64,000 nucleotides of DNA from Clostridiales bacterium (GCA_019410105.1 DXTB01000003.1:1-64000), one strand, 5' to 3'; shown: positions 21,134 to 33,131, counted from the stretch's first letter. Notes: generated by a model not told the origin, from the sequence alone. Program-made: numbers and translations.

Positions 21134-22183
21134 TCACTTCGCGTCCGTCACTCCCATCCGGCAGGCGGCCCACACCGCGTTGTGGTCCGAGAGCTCCTCC
21201 CCCGCAAAGCGGGCCAGGGCGGAATCCGGCCGGGCAAAGCCACAGTCCGCCGTCCGGGTAGAGAGGGTGCGGCTCTTGGTGGGTGTCATCCCCCGCAGCA
21301 GCAGCCAGTCCAGCCGCAGGCCCAGGCATCCGCCGCCCGGCAGGGGCTTGCGCCGGGTTAAAATGGGCGTCTCCGGCACTGCCCGGTAGCCCATGGCCTC
21401 CGCCGCCGTCAGGGCAGCCTCATACTGCGCCACGTCTTCCAGACAGCGGCGCTGGAGTGCCGGACTCCCCGCGATCTCCCGGATGGCGTCCTTGTCCCGG
21501 CCATCAAAGGTGTTGGTGTTCAGATCTCCCCCCAGCACTACCGGAATGCCGGGAAGCAGTTTCTCCGCCGCACGGAGCACCGCCTCCAGCTGGAGCCGCC
21601 GTCCCTCGCCATGGGTGCGGTTCTCCAGGTGGATGGAGGCCACGCCCAGAGGCCGACCGCCCACATCCAGCTCCGCCATCACCGCGCATCGCCCGCCAAT
21701 CCGGCGCTGGCGGTCGAAGTACCAGTTGTACTGCTCCGGCAGCCGCACGGTCCACGCCCGCCGGATGGGCCAGCGGGAGAACACCGCATTTCCGTGGAAG
21801 CCCTTGGGGTCCTCCCCATTCACCAGCTCGATGAACTCCAGGCCGTAGGCGTAGTTCCAGCCGAACCGCTCCGCCAGCTCCCGAGCGGTGTTCCGGCCGC
21901 CAGAGCGGACGCAGCCATCATCCAGCTCATTGGCCAGCACCACATCCAGGGGCCGGACGCCCGGGCAGTCCTGAAGAAAGTCGCCCAGCTCCTCCAGGTG
22001 GACGCCCCGCTCCATATTGAACACCAGCAGGCCCAGCTCCTCCGGCACCTCCGCCGGGGCCGGCACCGGTGCGCCGATCTCCGTCTCCGAAAACTGGGGG
22101 ATCATGGCCATCACCGTCTCCTGCGTCTCGTGGTCCAGCAGCGCACCCAGGCGCTGGCGCTCCGTATTGGGGATACCCTTCAT
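21134..22183 (-). CDS. endonuclease/exonuclease/phosphatase-family hydrolase
   Basis: Member (349 aa) of the EEP metal-dependent phosphodiesterase/phosphatase superfamily. The marks are VLANELDDG (metal Glu position), GFHGNAVFSRWPI, IHLENRTHGEGR, GGDLNTNTFDG (Asp/Asn) and the C-terminal catalytic LSDHNAVWA. No signal peptide, so it is probably cytoplasmic; the substrate could be a sugar phosphate, phospholipid or nucleic acid. Start at MKGIPN follows AAGGAGGAAGGACACT, and its ATG overlaps the TGA of the LacI gene by 4 bp (ATGA), so the two are translationally coupled. That pairing suggests a carbohydrate- or metabolite-linked role. Confidence 0.85.
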   Translation of the reverse strand: MKGIPNTERQRLGALLDHETQETVMAMIPQFSETEIGAPVPAPAEVPEELGLLVFNMERGVHLEELGDFLQDCPGVRPLDVVLANELDDGCVRSGGRNTARELAERFGWNYAYGLEFIELVNGEDPKGFHGNAVFSRWPIRRAWTVRLPEQYNWYFDRQRRIGGRCAVMAELDVGGRPLGVASIHLENRTHGEGRRLQLEAVLRAAEKLLPGIPVVLGGDLNTNTFDGRDKDAIREIAGSPALQRRCLEDVAQYEAALTAAEAMGYRAVPETPILTRRKPLPGGGCLGLRLDWLLLRGMTPTKSRTLSTRTADCGFARPDSALARFAGEELSDHNAVWAACRMGVTDAK

Positions 22184-23202
22184 AGTGTCCTTCCTCCTTG
22201 TGTTCTGGGGGCGCAGGTGGAGCGGACCACCAGCTCCGGCTGGAGCAGGTCCGCTGTCGGCCGCCGGTCCCCCTGAATCTGGCACAGCAGCCGCTCCACG
22301 GCGATGCGTCCCTGCTGAAATTTATGCTGCGAAACAGTGGTCAGATGGATACGGGGAATGGCGGCGTAGGAGACGTTGTCATACCCCACCAGGGACAGGT
22401 CCTCCGGCACCCGGATCCCCCGCTCTTCCGCCGCCTCCAAAATTCTGAGGGCGGTCAGGTCTGAAAATGCCAGCACGGCGTGGGGCAGCGTCCGCTCCCC
22501 GAACAGTGCCAACGCCTGTTCATAGGCCCACTGGCGCAGTTCCCGGGTGTCCGGCGGCGCGGGCAGCACCCGGCCGGAGAGCCCGTGCTCTCTCAGCGCC
22601 CGGCGAAAGCCCCGCACCCGCTGCACACGGGTGAGAGAGTCCGCACGCCCACCCAAAAACACCAGGTCCCGGTGGCCCAGCTGCAGCAGATACCGGACGG
22701 CGATGGCCGCCCCCGCCTCATTGTCCGCCATCACATAGCTGCACTTCTCCCCGTGGTTCACGCCCAGGTACACGCAGGGAGTGCCCTCCAGCAGGTCGGC
22801 GTGCTTGGCCTGGCTCTCCCGGGACAGGGGCGAGATCAGCACGCCGTCGATCTGCCGGGCCAGAAAGTTCTCGATGGCTCGAAGCTCCCGTCCCTCCTCC
22901 TGGAGGGAGTTGCTCAACAGCACCCGGTACCCGTTTTCCGCTGCCGTCTCCTCAATGGCAGTGGCGATGCCCGTGAAGTAGGGGTTGGACACGTCCGGCA
23001 CCACTACCCCCAGAGTGTGGGTGGCCTGCCCCGTCAGCCCCTTGGCGGCGGCGTTGGGCACGTATCCCAGCTGGGCGCAGGCGGCCCGGACCCGTTCCTT
23101 GGTCTCTGCGCTGATCTCCGGGCGGTCGTCCAGAGTCCGGGACACAGTGGCCGGGCTGACCCCGGCCAGCGCTGCCACGTCCTTAATGGTCGTCCGCCGC
23201 AT
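22180..23202 (-). CDS. LacI-family regulator coupled to the EEP gene
   Basis: Repressor-type regulator of 340 residues: helix-turn-helix TTIKDVAALAGVSPATVSRTL at the N terminus with the hinge helix YVPNAAAKGL, then a periplasmic-binding-like effector domain (TLGVVVPDVSNPYF onward). The start at MRRTTI follows AGGAGGG; the upstream extension is unconserved. Its stop overlaps the EEP start by 4 bp, and its own promoter carries a LacI-type operator, so autorepression and co-control of the EEP enzyme are likely. Divergent from a second LacI gene, the two sharing about 200 bp. Confidence 0.93.
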   Translation of the reverse strand: MRRTTIKDVAALAGVSPATVSRTLDDRPEISAETKERVRAACAQLGYVPNAAAKGLTGQATHTLGVVVPDVSNPYFTGIATAIEETAAENGYRVLLSNSLQEEGRELRAIENFLARQIDGVLISPLSRESQAKHADLLEGTPCVYLGVNHGEKCSYVMADNEAGAAIAVRYLLQLGHRDLVFLGGRADSLTRVQRVRGFRRALREHGLSGRVLPAPPDTRELRQWAYEQALALFGERTLPHAVLAFSDLTALRILEAAEERGIRVPEDLSLVGYDNVSYAAIPRIHLTTVSQHKFQQGRIAVERLLCQIQGDRRPTADLLQPELVVRSTCAPRTQGGRTL

Positions 23203-23222
23203 CCCGTTCTCCCTCCTATTTG

Positions 23223-23236
23223 TGCAAACGTTTCCA
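23223..23236. promoter_or_regulatory. LacI-type operator
   Basis: TGCAAACGTTTCCA, a near-palindrome with the AAACGTTT core typical of LacI/CcpA-family sites, between the -10 and the start codon of the leftward LacI gene. Best read as an autoregulatory operator; CcpA could also bind. Confidence 0.7.
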
Positions 23237-23247
23237 ATAGCACCTTT

Positions 23248-23277
23248 AAGATACCATTTCGGCAGGGAAACTGTCAA
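23248..23277 (-). promoter_or_regulatory. promoter of the leftward LacI-EEP operon
   Basis: Read leftward: TTGACA (23272-23277), 18 bp, TATCTT (23248-23253). Confidence 0.7.
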
Positions 23278-23354
23278 GTTTCTTCGTCTGTTTTACCATG
23301 TTTTTGTGGGTTTTTAATATATTTTCTCCAGTATCTTCCGGAACGGCATTCTGG

Positions 23355-23360
23355 TATAAT
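23355..23360 (+). promoter_or_regulatory. extended -10 of the rightward LacI gene
   Basis: TGGTATAAT, an extended -10 without a good -35, 41 bp before the start codon. Confidence 0.55.
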
Positions 23361-23400
23361 GCTTTTATGAAAAAAGCTGCACAGCAGAAGGAGGACTTTT

Positions 23401-24435
23401 ATGGCCCGCATGACCATCAGGGACATTGCCCGGCTGGCCGGGGTCTCCGTCACCACCGTTTCCCGGGCGCTGAACAATGCGCCGGAGATCAACTCCCAGA
23501 CCCGGGAGCGCGTGCTCCAGGTGTGCCGGGAACAGGGCTACCGCTCCAACCTGCTGGCTCGGAGCCTAGTCTCCAGCCGGACCCGCGTGCTGGGCGTCAT
23601 TCTGCCGGAGCTCTCCGGCCCTTTTCACGCCTCCATCGTGCTGCACCTGGAGCGCTACGCCCAGGAACAGGACTACCAGATCATGTTGTGCTGCGGCCGG
23701 GTAGGGGGCAGCGAAACCGCCGCCCTGTTCGACTTTCTGGTAAGTCACCGGGTGGACGGCATTCTGCTGGTCAGTGCCAGCAGCGCCGCGCCCGATCTGC
23801 TGCGGCGCCACGCACGGGGGACGCCCTCCGTGCTGCTGGGGGATGTGTCCCCGACCGCCACGCTTCAGCGGATCAACGCTGTCAGCACCGACAACTATGT
23901 AGGCGGCGCCATGGCGGCCGGATACCTCTCCCGGCTGGGGCACCGGCGGGTGCTGTATCTGGGCCCCCGGCGGGACAGCGTCACCCATGTGCTCCGGCAC
24001 CAGGGCTTTCTCACCATCGCCAGGGAGCGGGGCATGGAGGTGGAGACCGTCTTCAACCCCGGCGCCGTCTCCTCCGCCCCCAACGGCTACCGGCTGGCCA
24101 GGCAGGTGTTCGCCCGCCCCTTCCCGCAGACGGCGGTCTTCGCTCCCTCCGACGCCATGGCCCTGGGTGTCCTCCAGGCGGCAGACGAGCTGGGACTGGA
24201 CATTCCCGGCCGGATCTCCCTGCTGGGCTATGACGATATCGAATACGCCTCCCTGCCGAAAATCCGCCTCAGCACTCTGGCCCAGCCCACCGGGGCCCTG
24301 GCAGAGAGCGCTGTGCGGCTGCTGCTGGAGCTGATCGACTCCGGCGGGCCGGGGGAGGTCACCCACAAGCTGATCGCCCCCCGGCTGGTAGAGCGCAGCA
24401 CCTGCTGCTCTCCGCAGCAGAGGACCGCGGTCTAA
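23401..24435 (+). CDS. LacI-family regulator, divergent partner
   Basis: Second LacI-type regulator, 344 residues: MTIRDIARLAGVSVTTVSRALNN is the DNA-binding helix-turn-helix, followed by a hinge and a sugar-binding-fold domain (VLGVILPELSGPFH, MALGVLQAADELGLDIP, SLLGYDDIEYASLP). AAGGAGGACTTTT precedes the ATG. It is monocistronic, closed by a strong terminator, so its targets lie elsewhere or include the divergent LacI-EEP operon. The two LacI proteins share the family plan but are not close copies. Confidence 0.93.
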   Translation: MARMTIRDIARLAGVSVTTVSRALNNAPEINSQTRERVLQVCREQGYRSNLLARSLVSSRTRVLGVILPELSGPFHASIVLHLERYAQEQDYQIMLCCGRVGGSETAALFDFLVSHRVDGILLVSASSAAPDLLRRHARGTPSVLLGDVSPTATLQRINAVSTDNYVGGAMAAGYLSRLGHRRVLYLGPRRDSVTHVLRHQGFLTIARERGMEVETVFNPGAVSSAPNGYRLARQVFARPFPQTAVFAPSDAMALGVLQAADELGLDIPGRISLLGYDDIEYASLPKIRLSTLAQPTGALAESAVRLLLELIDSGGPGEVTHKLIAPRLVERSTCCSPQQRTAV

Positions 24436-24459
24436 CGGCCCGGGCATCCGAACAAAACA

Positions 24460-24485
24460 AGCCCCCGGCTGAAAAGCCGGGGGCT
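24460..24485. terminator. terminator between the LacI and M23 genes
   Basis: AGCCCCCGGCT, GAAA tetraloop, AGCCGGGGGCT: a perfect 11-bp stem between two convergent genes. Confidence 0.8.
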
Positions 24486-24497
24486 CGCTTATACTGC

Positions 24498-26351
24498 TCA
24501 GGGAAGATAGTTCAGCGGGTTGCGGGCCACGCCGTTGTAACGGACCTCGAAGTGGCAGTGATTGCCGGTGGAGTTGCCGGTGGAGCCCACCCGTGCGATC
24601 TGCTGGCCCTTGTAGACGTGGTCGCCCACGGAGACCGTCAGGCTGCTGTTGTGACCGTACCGGGTCACATAGCCGTTACCGTGGTTGATCTCCACCAGGT
24701 AGCCGTAGCCGCCCATCCAGCCGGAGTAGGTGACTGTGCCGCCGTCCGCCGCGTAGACCGGCGTGCCGTACGGCCCGGCAATATCGATGCCCTGATGGTT
24801 GGTGGAGCCGATGCCGCCGGGAGAGGACCGTCCGCCGAAGCGGGAGGTGATCCGGCCGCTGATGGGCCACCGGAACGTGCCGGTGGGCAGCCAGGTGGGC
24901 CGCTCCTTCGTGCCCTGGAGCCGCTGCTCCGTCACGGGCTCCTTCAGGGTGACAGAGGAGAGGATCGTCCGCTCCGTCTCCACACCGTTGACATAGGTGA
25001 CGTTGGCCACCACGTCGGCGGCGCCGTACTCACCGGGGGAAGTCACCTGATAGTCGCCCTTGTACAGATAGGCAGAGTCCGTGTACTCCACATCATACAT
25101 GACGTCTTCCACGTAGTATTCCCGCTGCTTCACTGTCACTGTAAGATAGGGGACGGCCTCCGACAGCGTCAGCACCTCACCGATCTGGATCTTGTCGATG
25201 TTGTAGCCGGGGTTCAGCGCCAGCAGTTCCTTGGAGGTCATTCCGTGATCCTCCGCGATCTCGGACCAGGTGTCACCCGCCTTCACGGTGTACGTGGTCT
25301 CAGCGGTCTTCGTGCTGTACAGCAGCTCCGCCAGATACCCCAGGTTCATCACCTTTTCCGTGGGCACGTACTCCTGCTTGATCTCCACATCCTCCGCAAA
25401 TTCGCAGGAGATGGTGTTCTCGTCCGCGGTGCTGCTCTGGAGCTGGCTCAGCAGCTCCTCCAGTGCGCCCTCATAGGGGGTCGCGCCCACCAGCTCACCG
25501 TCCACATACAGACTGTACGCCTGGGTGACCAGACCGATCTGCTGGGACAGGTCCTCCTCCAGCGTCGTCTCGTCTACCACGTCCTGCCGCAGCAGCAGGC
25601 CGGAGGAATACTGCAGCAGGGAGTCGTCGATGGTGTAGCTCTCCCCCAGCGTCCGGGCGGTGACCGCCTCCAGGTCCGACGCGGCCTCCTCCGCTGCGGA
25701 TTGGGAGCCCACAGCGGCAATCACCTCGCCGTCGTACAAAACCGTCGTCCCGAAGGTGTAGATGGAGAAGAACAACCCGATGGCAGCAGCCACGCAGCCG
25801 CCGCACAGCAGCATCGCTGGATGCAGGCGCCAGCGGTGCCCCAGCTTGGCCCGCAGGGCAGAGACCCGCTCACGCCGCTGCTTCCGGCTGGCGCGGATCC
25901 GTTCGCCCAGCAGCCCCCCCAGAGTGGGCAGCATTCCCCAGGCCAGCAGAAGCAGCTGCACAGGAAGCCGCTCAGACTCCGGGAACCGCTTTGCCTTTTT
26001 CTCCCGTACCAGACGCCGCCAGTGGCGGCGGGTATTCTTGGCCTTTTCCGCCAGCGCCTGGCAGCCGGTCACCACAGGGCTGATCTCCCCCTCCGTCTCC
26101 TGCCAGGACTGCACAGCCTGCCGCAGCCTCCGGCGCCGGGGCTCTGTCCGTCGGGACGGACCAGCGGGCTCCTCTCCCCACTCGGGGATCAAGGGCTTCA
26201 CCGCCGTCGGTGCGGATACGGGCTCCGGCTGCACCTCCGGGGGCGTGGGCGGACACTTCCTCTCCCGCTCCGCCTGTCCGGCAGCCAGACGCTTGCCGCC
26301 GCGGCGGGACTGCCGGGCGGCATGATCGCTTTTCTGAATATGTTCGCTCAT
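24498..26351 (-). CDS. membrane-anchored LysM-G5-M23 cell-wall endopeptidase
   Basis: Cell-wall hydrolase of 617 residues. A basic, Pro-rich cytoplasmic N-terminal region is followed by a hydrophobic stretch near 128-148 and a clear transmembrane segment near 177-200 (LLCGGCVAAAIGLFFSIYTF). Outside are a LysM domain at about 356-400 (YTVKAGDTWSEIAEDHGM), a G5 domain at about 402-491 and a lysostaphin-type M23 domain at 492-617. The zinc ligands are visible as NHQGID and NHCHFEV, plus RYGHN. It should cut peptidoglycan cross-links. The long cytoplasmic arm before the anchor is uncommon and may bind a division or sporulation partner. Promoter at 26402-26430. Confidence 0.93.
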   Translation of the reverse strand: MSEHIQKSDHAARQSRRGGKRLAAGQAERERKCPPTPPEVQPEPVSAPTAVKPLIPEWGEEPAGPSRRTEPRRRRLRQAVQSWQETEGEISPVVTGCQALAEKAKNTRRHWRRLVREKKAKRFPESERLPVQLLLLAWGMLPTLGGLLGERIRASRKQRRERVSALRAKLGHRWRLHPAMLLCGGCVAAAIGLFFSIYTFGTTVLYDGEVIAAVGSQSAAEEAASDLEAVTARTLGESYTIDDSLLQYSSGLLLRQDVVDETTLEEDLSQQIGLVTQAYSLYVDGELVGATPYEGALEELLSQLQSSTADENTISCEFAEDVEIKQEYVPTEKVMNLGYLAELLYSTKTAETTYTVKAGDTWSEIAEDHGMTSKELLALNPGYNIDKIQIGEVLTLSEAVPYLTVTVKQREYYVEDVMYDVEYTDSAYLYKGDYQVTSPGEYGAADVVANVTYVNGVETERTILSSVTLKEPVTEQRLQGTKERPTWLPTGTFRWPISGRITSRFGGRSSPGGIGSTNHQGIDIAGPYGTPVYAADGGTVTYSGWMGGYGYLVEINHGNGYVTRYGHNSSLTVSVGDHVYKGQQIARVGSTGNSTGNHCHFEVRYNGVARNPLNYLP

Positions 26352-26401
26352 ATCGTCTCCGTAAAATCCAGCGAAATAGTTACAATTTGTTACCGTTTGT
26401 A

Positions 26402-26430
26402 ATCATACGCCATTTCCCGCTTCCAGTCAA
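26402..26430 (-). promoter_or_regulatory. promoter of the M23 gene
   Basis: Read leftward: TTGACT (26425-26430), 17 bp, TATGAT (26402-26407). The 302-bp gap 26352-26653 also holds a GCGCCC/GGGCGC hairpin with a T tract (26528-26550) and the pta promoter. Confidence 0.7.
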
Positions 26431-26572
26431 GTCTAAAATTGTTAAAAAAGTTCTTCAATTTCTTGTGTTTCCATCAATTTCCGCACCACAGCATCTGGTA
26501 GGGTCCCACACTTTTGCCAGAAGCGCCCTGCTGCCGGGCGCAAATTTTTGTGATGATATTTTGATTTTCCAA

Positions 26573-26600
26573 TTGACCCCGACGGCGAGTTGTGTATAAT
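26573..26600 (+). promoter_or_regulatory. promoter of pta
   Basis: TTGACC (26573-26578), 16 bp, TATAAT (26595-26600), 53 bp before the pta start. Confidence 0.78.
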
Positions 26601-26653
26601 GAGAATAGTCTAAATACGTTCCCAAATCTGTACGTTTTTGGAGGAAATCAGAG

Positions 26654-27634
26654 ATGTTTGAATTTTTGATCAAAAAGCTGAAGGCCCATCCCCGGAAGAT
26701 TGTCTTCACTGAGGGCACGGATCCCCGCATTCTGGAGGCGTCCGCCCGCTTGCTGTCCGGTACCTTCCTGACCCCTGTGCTGGTGGGCAATCTCGACGAG
26801 ATCCAGGCCGCTGCCGAGGAGGCCGGCTTCAACATCCGGGGCGCTGAGATCATTGATCCCGAGGCCTTCCCCGACATGGAGAAGATGGTCTCCACCCTGG
26901 TGGAGCTGCGCAAGGGCAAGATGAGTGAGGAGGAGTGCCGCAAGCTCCTCAAGCAGGCCAACTACTTCGGCACCATGCTGGTGAAGATGGGCTATGCCGA
27001 CGCTCTGCTGGGCGGCGCCACCTATTCCACCGCCGACACGGTCCGTCCCGCCCTGCAGATCATCAAGACCAAGCCCGGCAACAAGATCGTGTCCTCCTGC
27101 TTCATTCTGGTCCGTCCCTCCGCCACCGGCGACCGCGAGGTTCTGGCCATGGGCGACTGCGCCATCAACATCAAGCCCACCGAGGATGAGCTGGTGGAGA
27201 TCGGCCTGGAGACCGCCACCACCGCCAAGGTCTTCGGCATCGATCCCAAGGTGGCTTACCTCAGCTATTCCACCCTGGGTTCCGGCAAGGGCGAGGATGT
27301 GGACAAGATGCGCAATGCCTGCAGCAGACTCAAGGCCCTGGCCCCCGATCTGGATGTGGACGGCGAGCTGCAGTTCGACGCCGCCGTCTCTCCCCGCGTG
27401 GCCCGCACCAAGTGCCCTGACTCCAAGGTGGCCGGCCATGCCAACACCTTCATCTTCCCGGACATCAACGCCGGCAATATCGGCTACAAGATCGCCCAGC
27501 GTCTGGGTTCCTTCGAGGCTTACGGCCCCATCCTGCAGGGTCTGAACGCCCCCATCAACGATCTGTCCCGGGGCTGCAACGCCCAGGAGGTCTACTCCAT
27601 GGCCATCATCACTGCCGGCCTGTGCGAGGACTGA
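26654..27634 (+). CDS. pta: phosphate acetyltransferase
   Basis: Transfers the acetyl group of acetyl-CoA to phosphate, giving acetyl phosphate for ATP formation. Single-domain PTA_PTB enzyme of 326 residues, the usual short form. Blocks seen: KIVFTEGTDPRILEA near the start, GGATYSTADTVRPALQII, and the C-terminal IGYKIAQRLGSFEAYGPILQG with PINDLSRGC. GGAGGAAATCAGAG precedes the ATG. Monocistronic with strong promoter and terminator; no acetate kinase in the window. It is the logical outlet of the two NifJ enzymes. A phosphate butyryl- or propanoyl-transferase role cannot be excluded. Confidence 0.92.
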   Translation: MFEFLIKKLKAHPRKIVFTEGTDPRILEASARLLSGTFLTPVLVGNLDEIQAAAEEAGFNIRGAEIIDPEAFPDMEKMVSTLVELRKGKMSEEECRKLLKQANYFGTMLVKMGYADALLGGATYSTADTVRPALQIIKTKPGNKIVSSCFILVRPSATGDREVLAMGDCAINIKPTEDELVEIGLETATTAKVFGIDPKVAYLSYSTLGSGKGEDVDKMRNACSRLKALAPDLDVDGELQFDAAVSPRVARTKCPDSKVAGHANTFIFPDINAGNIGYKIAQRLGSFEAYGPILQGLNAPINDLSRGCNAQEVYSMAIITAGLCED

Positions 27635-27664
27635 TTGCCGTACATCCCATTTTCCATACAGCAA

Positions 27665-27703
27665 ACAGCGGCGGACGCTTTCGCGGTCCGCCGCTGTTTT
27701 TTT
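27665..27703 (+). terminator. terminator of pta
   Basis: ACAGCGGCGGAC with its perfect complement, nine-base loop, then T7. Confidence 0.92.
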
Positions 27704-27805
27704 GTTCATTGCAACCGGCGGTTGCGGAATCGCCAAGGGACCTTGATGGACAATCCCGCCGCCCTCTGCTATGATGGTCGCAGAATTGAAGCGGGAGGCG
27801 AGAGC

Positions 27806-28326
27806 ATGACCTTGGGAGAGCGGCTGATCCAGCTGCGAGCAAAAGCAGGGCTCAGTCAGGATACCCTGGCGGAGCAGCTGGGAGTATCCCGGCAGTCTGT
27901 CAGCAAGTGGGAAAACGACGCCAGCGTACCGGATTTGGAGAAGCTGGTGAAACTGAGTGGAGTGTTCGGCGTGTCTCTGGATGAACTGGTGAAGGGAGAG
28001 GGCCCGGATTCGGCGGCCCCCGTCGTAAAGGTCGGCGTGACGGCAGAGGAACTTCGGCTCCATCGGCAACGTCTTTTACGGTCTACTCGCTTCGTCATCC
28101 GCCATCCATACCTATATGCTGGTTCCTATTGGTGGCGGTCTTGTATCAATACCGAAATATTTGGTGGCTTTCTTTAGAGCCTCTCGGCTATTTAGACCTG
28201 TTCCACCTTTTCGCACTTCCAGCAGGTGGGAAATTTCTGACGCTGTATTGGCTGGCTATGCTCCTGCTGGTCGCTGCCTATTCTTTACGGACGCTGATCT
28301 CTCGTCGACATCGGTGCAAAGCTTAG
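27806..28326 (+). pseudogene. XRE-family membrane regulator, frameshifted
   Basis: An intact XRE helix-turn-helix at the N terminus (MTLGERLIQLRAKAGLSQDTLAEQ.., SRQSVSKWENDASVPDLEKL) begins at 27806 after GGGAGGCGAGAGC, and the frame ends at 28177. The last part of that frame looks non-native (SYWWRSCINTE). A different frame, closing at 28326, encodes a hydrophobic tail (WFLLVAVLYQYRNIWWLSLE, LTLYWLAMLLLVAAYSL) like the membrane segments of XRE regulators such as the one at 62941-63720. The simplest reading is a frameshift or internal deletion near 28080-28130. A shortened soluble 123-residue regulator may still be made. Confidence 0.65.
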
Positions 28327-28382
28327 TCCGAATCGTAGTATATCTTAAAAATATTTCAAAACGTATACCTTTGAATTAAAAA

Positions 28383-28408
28383 CAAAGCCGCCCTGTCGGG
28401 CGGCTTTG
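28383..28408 (-). terminator. terminator of eno
   Basis: CAAAGCCGCCC pairs with GGGCGGCTTTG, 17 bp past the eno stop; A/T-rich sequence follows when read leftward. Confidence 0.8.
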
Positions 28409-28425
28409 CGCTTTGCTTTCGCTGC

Positions 28426-29742
<1,317 letters not shown>

Positions 29743-29816
29743 TTATTAAAATTATAAGACAGAATCATGCGGGCGCGTTCCTCCCAAGGGAGGGCCCACC
29801 AGGGATTTCCGGTGCT

Positions 29817-29845
29817 ATTATATCGGTAATCGTTTACTCTGTCAA
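29817..29845 (-). promoter_or_regulatory. promoter of eno
   Basis: Read leftward: TTGACA (29840-29845), 17 bp, TATAAT (29817-29822); consensus at every position. A small CCTCCC/GGGAGG hairpin lies in the leader. Confidence 0.9.
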
Positions 29846-29885
29846 GCAAACCGGATATTTCCAGTGAAAAAAGTGCGCACTCCTG

Positions 29886-30530
29886 TCACAGAAGGACGGC
29901 GCTGCTGAGAATCTCAAAGGCCTCCTGACAGGGCAGGCGCTTTTTCTCCATGGGCGGCAGGCTGTCGTCAAACCGGCGGGCTTCCGATTCGTCAAACACA
30001 AACGCCGGGCTCTGGCGGTATATCCAGCTTTTTCCCGCCAGGGTGCCGGGCTCCAGTTCCTTCACCAGCATCGCGGCGGGATACGTCCCGTCCTCCAGAT
30101 GGACCCGGTGCTTTTTGCAGCTTTGGAAGCCGCGGCCCACGTAGTTGTTGGGATCGCCGAAGATCACAATAGCCTCGTACCCCATGGCGGACGCCCGCCG
30201 GAAGGACTCCTCCATCAGCAGCCTGCCATAGCCCCGGCGCTGCAGTCCCGGTCGGATACAGACTGGTCCAAAGGTCAGGATGCCCTTCTCCTTCCCTGCC
30301 TCGTCCACCAGTGTGCTCTTCGTGTACATGATATTGCCGACCACACGGCCGTCCAGCTCCAGCACCAGGTCCAACTCCGGCAGAAAATCCGGGTGGGGCC
30401 GGATGGCGTGGGCCAGGTAGTGCTCCGTGCATCCTGGCGTGTAGAGGTTGTAAAACGCCTGCCGGATGATGTCCTCCACCTGCTGGTAATCGCTCACCCG
30501 CTCCGGGCGGATCGTGATGTTCTTCTCCAT
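29886..30530 (-). CDS. GNAT-family N-acetyltransferase
   Basis: Acetyl-CoA-dependent acyltransferase of 214 residues. The core GNAT signature is LTFGPVCIRPGLQRRGYGRLL, with beta-strand 4, the pyrophosphate loop and the following helix, and GYEAIVIFGDPNNYVGRGF, the pattern of the YhbS-like (COG3153) group. Start at MEKNIT is supported by GGGAGGAACCGAT; an in-frame ATG 16 codons upstream lacks a site. Substrate unknown; the family includes small-molecule and protein acetylases. Monocistronic. Confidence 0.87.
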   Translation of the reverse strand: MEKNITIRPERVSDYQQVEDIIRQAFYNLYTPGCTEHYLAHAIRPHPDFLPELDLVLELDGRVVGNIMYTKSTLVDEAGKEKGILTFGPVCIRPGLQRRGYGRLLMEESFRRASAMGYEAIVIFGDPNNYVGRGFQSCKKHRVHLEDGTYPAAMLVKELEPGTLAGKSWIYRQSPAFVFDESEARRFDDSLPPMEKKRLPCQEAFEILSSAVLL

Positions 30531-30595
30531 ATCGGTTCCTCCCTGCATGAATTGGCGCCCTGCGGGCGCAGTCTGCACAGCTTGTCCTGCTCTCT

Positions 30596-30623
30596 ATTAT
30601 ATGTCTCTTTCGGCTGCACGCAA
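30596..30623 (-). promoter_or_regulatory. promoter of the GNAT gene
   Basis: Read leftward: TTGCGT (30618-30623), 16 bp, TATAAT (30596-30601). Confidence 0.6.
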
Positions 30624-30665
30624 TGGTGGGCAGTGATTTTTTTCGTCCGGAGTGAAAGCTGGCGC

Positions 30666-30697
30666 GAAAAAGCGCCTCCCGCAAAAGCGGGAGGCGC
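30666..30697 (-). terminator. terminator of hppA
   Basis: Read leftward: GCGCCTCCCGC stem with its complement, four-base loop, then TTTTTTC. It lies 12 bp past the hppA stop. Confidence 0.9.
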
Positions 30698-30709
30698 CGA
30701 ATCGAAAAC

Positions 30710-32833
<2,124 letters not shown>

Positions 32834-32862
32834 GTTTCTCCGCTCCTTTGCAGTTGTATTTG

Positions 32863-32904
32863 TATACGGTACGTATATTTTAACATAGCACGGAAATTTT
32901 TCAA
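32863..32904 (-). promoter_or_regulatory. promoter and palindrome upstream of hppA
   Basis: Read leftward: TTGAAA (32899-32904), 16 bp, TAAAAT (32877-32882). A palindrome TATACG-GTA-CGTATA (32863-32877) begins at the -10 and would cover the transcription start, a position fit for a repressor. Confidence 0.5.
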
Positions 32905-33050
32905 GAAAATATTAGGTAATTTTGCGTGCAGACAGCTACGTTTTCGCGTTTTCCACAAAGTTCCTGTTTTTTGGCTCCCACTTTTCATTCATTTGGGCAG
33001 ATTGCCTCTTTACAGGACGCCTGACCTGAAATCCAGCGGATTTTTTTGTG

Positions 33051-33080
33051 AAAAATGCCCTCAAACCGCAGTCTGAGGGC
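33051..33080 (-). terminator. terminator of the IseA-like lipoprotein gene
   Basis: Read leftward: GCCCTCA, ten-base loop, TGAGGGC, then ATTTTT. It lies 51 bp past the stop codon. Confidence 0.75.
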
Positions 33081-33131
33081 CGTATACAGCAATATGGTTC
33101 TGATTTTGAGCTGCAACCCATCCAGCTCTGC

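Noticed and set aside
19652..23202. A prophage or integrative element spanning the recombinase and LacI region
   Set aside because: No phage, conjugation, excisionase or cargo genes, and no flanking direct repeats or tRNA seen.
26362..26405. WalR-type box (TGTTAC/TGTAAT, GTAAC pairs) before the M23 wall hydrolase
   Set aside because: Attractive for a wall hydrolase, but the half-sites are 10 bp apart rather than 11 and lie in the leader downstream of the promoter.
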